Assembly (NCBI GenBank): GCA_030141605.1
Contig: JAQGDQ010000908.1
Span: forward strand, 1 to 64,000
Direction: 5' to 3'
Length of the DNA: 64,000 bases
DNA from: Tubiluchus corallicola
Lineage: Eukaryota > Priapulida > Priapulimorpha > Priapulimorphida > Tubiluchidae
Below, piece after piece: positions 59,701 through 64,000 of the stretch. Positions within the stretch are counted from its first letter, which is position 1. Each line of letters opens with the position of its first letter. Under the pieces are notes generated by a model, which worked only from the letters and a program-made list of their open reading frames with translations, did no database searches and was not told where the DNA came from. The position numbers and the translations under genes were made by a program.

Positions 59701-60077
59701 TAGATACAGAATGCTTTGCATCAGTCGCAGATGTTCAAAAATGGCCGCACTTGAAAGAGATAGCGTCATCTTTAGTTGAGTATCACGGACACGATGAAGA
59801 CCTAAGCTTACTAATCGGTCTTGACGTACCTGATGCCTTGGCGCCTCTGCAAGTTAGACGTGGTGTTGTAAACGCTCCTTATGCTGTTAAGACGAAGTTA
59901 GGATGGACGTTGAATGGGCCTATAGCGGGCAGCAAAGTACACAACGTGTCAGTAAATAATTATGTTCTGGTCAAAGAGTCTTCTGAAGCCAAAACAGATG
60001 TCTTGCAGCAGCAAGTCGAGAGATTTTGGAAAATAGATTCTGTTTGGATGATGAGCAGTATTCTAGAGAAGAGATGA
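56781..60077 (+). CDS. BEL/Pao Gag-protease with captured glycogenin domain
   Basis: One open frame of 1098 codons from ATG 56781. Domains in order: SAP motif (residues ~5-45); Ser-rich and charged coiled-coil-like part with REXELKLQ-type repeats (~75-130); glycogenin GT8 domain (~185-447); linker; DUF1759 Gag domain (~528-760, starting AELDKFDGSVLNFWQFMRRF); zinc knuckles (CIFCNSNEH and CFNCLAKGKHRAARC); DUF1758 aspartic protease (ALLDPGSTNTFCS and LIGLDVPDAL). SAP, DUF1759, knuckles and DUF1758 are the standard BEL/Pao order; the GT8 domain is foreign. The frame should continue into RT but shifts near 60030-60060 and stops at 60077. The start is set by the first ATG in frame. Gag forms the particle, the protease matures it, and the sugar-transferase activity would be an extra. 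Confidence 0.9.
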   Translation: MASALFTKSELENKVVEELRQILRSMSLAVSGNKANLVQRILKQQETGPCIPGSPDESADLSPPSIVTDQSMQENRRSEKSTKSSSVTSSKKSAKLRNQELMIKEQELKLQAMRIRHERMQNECSSEDERDEDSFGSAADVETRLVDHGTSDSKVKAWLRSRSTYTDPTIKHTQPTCESDENYLSEAFVTLATTDKYALGALVLASSLHRTRTMRCLVIMVTEGISCDIMTLLRNAFDLVEHVSIIDSHEFKRLQLLGRPELNVSFTKLHCWRLTQFSKCVFVDSDTIVLDNVDDMFRFKELSAAPDVGWPDCFNSGVFVYKPSIDMYNKLMLYAKSESCTFDGGDQGLLNQFFKDWSTSYEKHLPFTYNAVIQGRYGYLPALMQFGKNVKIAHFLGQHKLWHYIEHDSHTAHVAPPVGKKGYEFDIMNKWIQIFDTDVRPLLENKNIRLPMQHPSSGNQCLNASASAFIPLAHGSNILRENRHGFNSTQPTICTANLSDMPNQCHPQSNDMTMIMNIMLEAQRQHTNMYKAMQLPIAELDKFDGSVLNFWQFMRRFEANVESYTQDEAARFQRLMQFCTGKAKKVVESCSYMDPSRAYKHAKQLLIDRFGSSFMVTQAWMSKIIEFDQIKANDNEKLREFADLLLSCVETLKAMNNLSEINTQTSLVQIVKKLPYKFHDKWKDVVSRIAKHEIRNPCIYDLLTFIQENAEKMNHPVYGSLGDWEKPKRSIFAKNYATSAKTPQVQTNNGKAKTNQEKPQTKSAQFCKKVCIFCNSNEHSSLGQCEAFAAMDPPAKLMFVRKERLCFNCLAKGKHRAARCFKPSCSVNECNKKHSALLHDAVGRLSSSSSDVNRLARDEQQRKDETEATSCANRDSSKGKKIALPMVKVQVHVHGRDPVEAMALLDPGSTNTFCSRKLFDSIGAEGKEDVLTLTTIEKRQSKADTLVTSFVVTDSIGENRIMLPHVFVRQSLMLDTECFASVADVQKWPHLKEIASSLVEYHGHDEDLSLLIGLDVPDALAPLQVRRGVVNAPYAVKTKLGWTLNGPIAGSKVHNVSVNNYVLVKESSEAKTDVLQQQVERFWKIDSVWMMSSILEKR
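57333..58121 (+). other. Captured glycogenin (GT8) catalytic domain
   Basis: About 262 codons inside the Gag frame align end to end with the catalytic core of animal glycogenin, from SEAFVTLATTDKYALGALVL to the DVRPLLEN helix. Conserved residues (numbered from ATG 56781): Lys268 in TKLHCW (human Lys86), DxD Asp284 and Asp286 in FVDSDT (human 102/104), DGGDQG at 343-348 (human Asp160-Gln164 region) and Tyr377 in RYGYLPAL (human Tyr195, the self-glucosylated residue). GWPDCFNSGVFVY is identical to the mammalian stretch. The FLG..KPW block has Leu in place of Pro (FLGQHKLW). Glycogenin primes glycogen by adding glucose from UDP-glucose to its own tyrosine. The segment has no introns, no UTR remnants and no glycogen-synthase-binding tail, so it comes from a spliced mRNA trimmed to the catalytic unit. 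Confidence 0.95.
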
Positions 60078-60775
60078 TGGTCATCGATATTTGGGAAAGC
60101 TCAATAACCAGAAGAGACGGCCACTATGAGTTAGAAATACCATTTAAAGGCAAACATAATGTTATTCCTGATAGCTTTCAGATGGCAGCAAAACGGCTCA
60201 ATGGACTCAGAAGAAAATTCACCAAGAATCCCATTCTTCATCAAAAGTACACTGACGGAATCAACGATTTGCTAAACAAGGGTCATGCAGAGCTAGTGGA
60301 AGAACAATCAGCAAGTACTCCTACACATCTGACTTGGTATCTTCCTCACTTCCCAGTCTTTAACGAAAATAAACCAGATAAAACCCGTATTGTTTTTGAT
60401 TGCGGTGCAGAGTGCGAAGGTATTTCACTGAACAAATTGGCTTTGCAAGGTCCTGACCTTACGAATAATTTGGTTGGTGTCCTCTTGCGATTTAGGCAGT
60501 ATCCAGTTGCCGTGCTAGCAGATATACGTGAGATGTATCACCAAGTGTTTGTTTCGCCCAAGCATAGAGATATGCTGAGGTTCATTTGGTGGCCTGAGGG
60601 ACGAATTGACCAGCCTCTTCAGATACTTAGAATGACCGTGCATCTTTTTGGAGGGGTTTGGTCCCCCAGTGCGGCTTCATTTGCCTTGAAACGCACTGCA
60701 TTGGACTACCAAAACAGCTTTGATAAAGAAACGGTAGCAACAGTGCTTTACAATTTTATGTGGATGACTGCCTAA
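60029..60775 (+). pseudogene. pol: BEL/Pao reverse transcriptase, frame-shifted
   Basis: In the -1 frame relative to Gag-protease the protein resumes ENRFCLDDEQYSREEMMVID, then the BEL RT: HYELEIPFKGKHNVIPDSF, WYLPHFPVF, TRIVFDCGA, VAVLADIREMYHQVFV (first catalytic Asp) and RFIWWPEGR. It stops at 60775 right at the active-site box, because a base is missing in the run AATTTTATG. The expected FYVDD continues in the next frame. Homopolymer loss or a sequencing error are both possible. Confidence 0.85.
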
Positions 60776-61493
60776 AGTCAGTCGAGAATGTGGACCAAGC
60801 ATTGAAGCTAATTACTCAGCTAAAGCTGCTTTTACAGAAGGGTGGATTTTGTTTGACGAAATGGATGTCAAACGATAAACGTGTTCTCGACACTATCCCA
60901 ATTGAAGATAGGGGAAAAGGTGTTAAAGATCTAAACTTGTCAAATGACACACTGCCAAATGAGCGTGCCTTGGGAATAAGTTGGCAGATGGAGGCTGATA
61001 TGCTAGGCGTCCATGTAAAACAAAAGGAGCATCCCAATACAAAGCATGGATTGCTTAGTTCTCTTTCCAGTGTCTATGATCCCCTTGGAATGTGTGGTCC
61101 ATTTGTTCTACAAGGAAAGAAACTGTTTCAAGAAGAATGTCGTTTACCAGACAAAATGTGGGATAGCAAGTTGGACGGCGCCATAGAGAAGAAATGGAAA
61201 CAATGGAAAGACGAAAGCACACTGTTAACAGATTTCAAGATTGAGAGATCATTCATGCCTCGTGAGTTTGGTAAGGTGATATCCACAGAGCTTCATTATT
61301 TTTGTGACGCTTCTGAAAGTGCTTATGGTGTGGTAGTGTTCATTCGTCAGCAGAATGAGCTCAACGTTATCCACACTGCCTTTGTCATTGCGAAATCAAG
61401 GCTAACTCCGATGAAAGGACTGACTATTCCTCGCCTGGAGTTATGTGCAGCAGCTCTTGCAGCTAAACTTGAAAAGGTGCTATGGAAAGAGCT
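60760..61493 (+). pseudogene. pol: BEL/Pao pol, RT end to RNase H, truncated
   Basis: The third frame starts with YVDDCLKSVENVDQALKLI, continues with KGGFCLTKWMSN and LGISWQMEADMLGV, the peptidase A17/Pao segment (HGLLSSLSSVYDPLGMCGP, LFQEECR) and RNase H-like HYFCDASESAYGVVVFIR and KGLTIPRLELCAAALAAKL. It runs directly into the 19-bp minisatellite at about 61494, so the rest of RNase H and the whole integrase are missing. No 3' LTR is seen in the window. Confidence 0.85.
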
Positions 61494-64000
61494 AATGGAA
61501 GTCCTCTGTCCTCTTGGAAGTCCTCTGTCCTTTTGGCTATCTTCAATCCTATAGGAAGTTATCTAGGAAGACATATGTCTTCATGGAATTTCTGTGTCCT
61601 CTAGGAAGTCCTCTGTCTTCTTGGAAGTCCTCTGTCCTTTTGGTTATCTTCAACCCTCTGGGAAGTCTTCTAGGAGATCCTCTGTCCCCGAGAAGTCCTC
61701 TTTCCTCCACAAGTCTTCTGTCTTCTAGGAAGTGCTCTAGGAAATCATCTAGGAAGACCTCTGTCCTTTTGGAAGTCTTTTATCTTCCAGGAACTCATCT
61801 AGGAAATCATTTAGGAAGACCTTTGTCTTCTGGGAAGTCCTCTGTCCTTTTGGCTATCTTCAATCCTATAGGAAGTTATCTAGGAAGACAACTGTTTTCA
61901 AAAAAATTCTGTGTCTTCTTCGAAGTCCTGTGTCCTTTTGGTTATCTTCAATCCTCTAAGAAGTCTTCTAGGAGATCCTCTGTCCTCCAAGAAGTCCTCT
62001 TTCCTCTAGAAGTCTTCTGTCTTCTAGGAAGTCCTCTAGGAAATCATTTAGGAAGACCTTTGTCTTCTGGGAAGTCCTCTGTCCTTTTGGAAGTCCTCTG
62101 TCCTTTTGGCTATCTTCAATCCTATAGGAAGTCAACTAGGAAGACATTTGTCTTCAAGGAAATTCGGTTTCCTTTTGGTGTCCTCTGTCTTCTTGTAAGT
62201 CCTCTGTCCTTTTGGATGTCTTCAATCCTCTAAGAAGTCTTCTAGGAGAACCTCTGTTTCCCGAGAAGTCCTCTTTCCTCTACAAGTCTTCTATCTTCTA
62301 GGAAGTCCTCTAGGAAATCATTTAGGAAGACCTTTGTCTTCTGGGAAGTCCTCTGTCCTTTTGGAAGTCCTCTGTCCTTTTGGCTATCTTCAATCCTATA
62401 GGAAGTCATCTAGGAAGACATTTGTCTTCAAGGAAATTCTGTGTCCTCTTGCAAGTCCTCTGTCTTCTTTGAAGTCCTCTGTCCTTTTGGTTATCTTCAA
62501 CCCTCTACGAAGTCTTCCAGGAGATCCTCTGTCCCCCGGGAAGTCCTCTTTCCTCGACAAGTCTTCTGTCTTCTAGGAAGTCCTGTAGGAAATCATCTAG
62601 GAAGACCTTTGTCTTCTAGGAAGTCCTCTGTCCTTTTGGAAGCCCCCTGTCCTCTACAAAGTCCTCTGTCCTTTTGGAAGTCTTTTATCCTCCAGGAAGT
62701 CATCTAGGAAGACATTTGTCTTCAAGGAAATTCTGTGTCCTCTTGGAAGTCCACTGTGTTTTTTCAAGTCCTCTGTCCTTTTGGATATCTTCAATCCTCT
62801 AGGAAGTCGTCTAGAACGACATTTGTCTTCAAGGAAATTCGGTTTCCTTTTGGTGTCCTCTGTCTTCTTGTAAGTCCTCTGTCCTTTTGGATGTCTTCAA
62901 TCCTCTAAGAAGTCTTCTAGGAGAACCTCTGTTTCCCGAGAAGTCCTCTTTCCTCTACAAGTCTTCTGTCTTCTAGGAAGTCCTGTAGGGAATCAGGGAA
63001 GACCTTTGTCTTCTTGGAAGTCCTCTGTCATTTTGGAAGTCTTTTATCTTCCAGGAAGTCATCTAGGAAGACATCTGTTTTCAAAAAAATTCTGTGTCTT
63101 CTTGGAAGTCCTGTGTCCTTTTGGTTATCTTCAATCCTCTAAGAAGTGTTCTAGGAGATCCTCTGTCCTCCAAGAAGTCCTCATTCCTCTAGAAGTCTTC
63201 TGTCTTCTAGGAAGTCCTCTAGGAAATCATTTAGGAAGACCTTTGTCTTCTGGGAAGTCCTCTGTCCTTTTGGAAGCCCTCTGTCCTCTAGAAAGTCCTC
63301 TGTCCTTTTGGAAGCCCCCTGTCCTCTACAAAGTCCTCTGTCTTTTGGAAGTCTTTTATCCCCCAGGAAGTCATCTAGGAGGACAATTGTCTTCAAAGAA
63401 ATTCTGTGTCTTCTTGGAAGTCCTGTGTCCTCTTGGTAATCTTCAACCCTCTAGGAAGTCTTCCAGGAGATCCTCTGTCCCCCAGGAATCCTCTTTCCTC
63501 GACAAGTCTTCTGTCTTCTAGGAAGTCCTGTAGGAAATCATCTAGGAAGACCTTTGTCTTCTAGGAAGTCCTCTGTCCTTTTGGAAGCCCTCTGTCCTCT
63601 AGAAAGTCCTCTGTCCTTTTGGAAGCCCCCTGTCCTCTACAAAGTCCTCTGTCTTTTTGGAAGTCTTTTATCCTCCAGGAAGTCATCTAGGAGGACAATT
63701 GTCTTCAAGGAAATTCTGTGTCCTCTTGGAAGACCTCTGTCTTCTTGGAAGTCCTCTGTCATTTTGGAAGTCTTTTATCTTCCAGGAAGTCATCCAGGAA
63801 GACATTTGTCTTCAAGAAAATTCTGTGTCCTCTAGGAAATCCTTTATGAACTTTTCTGTCCTCCTGGAAGTCCTCTGCCCTTTTGGAAGTCATCTAGGAA
63901 GTCCTCTAGGGAATTGTTTAGGAAGATTTTGTCTTGCAGGAAGTCCTCTGTGTTTTTGGAAGTTCTCTGTCTTCTTGGAAGGCCTCTGTCCTTTTGGATA
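61494..64000 (+). repeat. 19-bp minisatellite with higher-order repeats
   Basis: At least 2.5 kb, running off the window end. The base unit is GGAAGTCCTCTGTCCTTTT (19 bases), with many variants (GGAAGCCCCCTGTCCTCTA, GGAAGACATTTGTCTTCAA) and shorter 12-base units (GGAAGTCATCTA). Longer duplicated blocks are superimposed: 62143-62309 recurs at 62818-62984 (675 apart) and 61887-62098 recurs at about 63070-63281 (1183 apart). Because 19 is not a multiple of 3, all frames read a rotated 19-residue unit. Neither strand has a stop in the consensus, which explains the long false ORFs (up to 239 codons). Confidence 0.9.

Noticed and set aside
61514-63835. ORFs of up to 239 codons in the terminal array
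   Set aside because: They are generated by a 19-bp repeat with no stops in any frame. There is no independent evidence of a gene.
1-64000. CRISPR arrays, bacterial operons, riboswitches, phage genes
   Set aside because: Nothing of the sort is present; introns, poly(A) signals and retrotransposons show animal nuclear DNA.

Overview
The window is AT-rich animal DNA, most likely from an invertebrate. It contains a truncated 5S rRNA copy of animal type, animal enzyme families, and many decayed transposons (BEL/Pao and Ty3/gypsy LTR elements, two non-LTR elements, piggyBac, an inverted-repeat DNA transposon). Introns and type II membrane enzymes also fit an animal. I cannot name the species.

Layout. 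1-1514 is a foldback element with ~284-bp inverted arms. 4.3-4.8 kb holds a terminal exon of an unknown protein on the minus strand. 8.2-9.2 kb holds three consecutive minus-strand exons of a carbohydrate sulfotransferase. These abut a truncated LTR retrotransposon (9.47-12.09 kb) with an LTR, a tRNA-His-like primer site, gag and protease. 18.06-19.05 kb is a DUF268 gene, 24.5-27.2 kb a TIR transposon, 29.5-30.6 kb an intronless alpha-1,3-fucosyltransferase, 32.2-34.1 kb an LTR element fragment nested in an older repeat, 37.8-38.5 kb a dead piggyBac transposase, 42.9-44.3 and 49.4-50.2 kb dead LINE reverse transcriptases, and 47.1-48.1 kb an FkbM-type methyltransferase gene. 51.3-52.7 kb has tandem repeats beside a decayed gypsy pol, and 54.7-56.1 kb a second copy of the gag-protease family seen at 9-11 kb.

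The most striking item is at 56.8-61.5 kb. A BEL/Pao retrotransposon carries a complete, intronless glycogenin (GT8) catalytic domain spliced in frame into its Gag, between the N-terminal SAP/charged part and the DUF1759 part. The DxD metal motif, the DGGDQG loop and the tyrosine matching human Tyr195, the self-glucosylation acceptor, are all present. The pol part is broken by two frameshifts and cut off in RNase H by a 19-bp minisatellite that runs to the window end and is open in all six frames.

The host genes that can be recognised (sulfotransferase, fucosyltransferase, FkbM methyltransferase, DUF268) are mostly type II membrane or Golgi-type enzymes. Three of them show their whole visible coding region in one exon. 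They are far apart, with transposon debris between them, and nothing suggests co-transcription. A joint role in glycan modification is only an inference from family membership.
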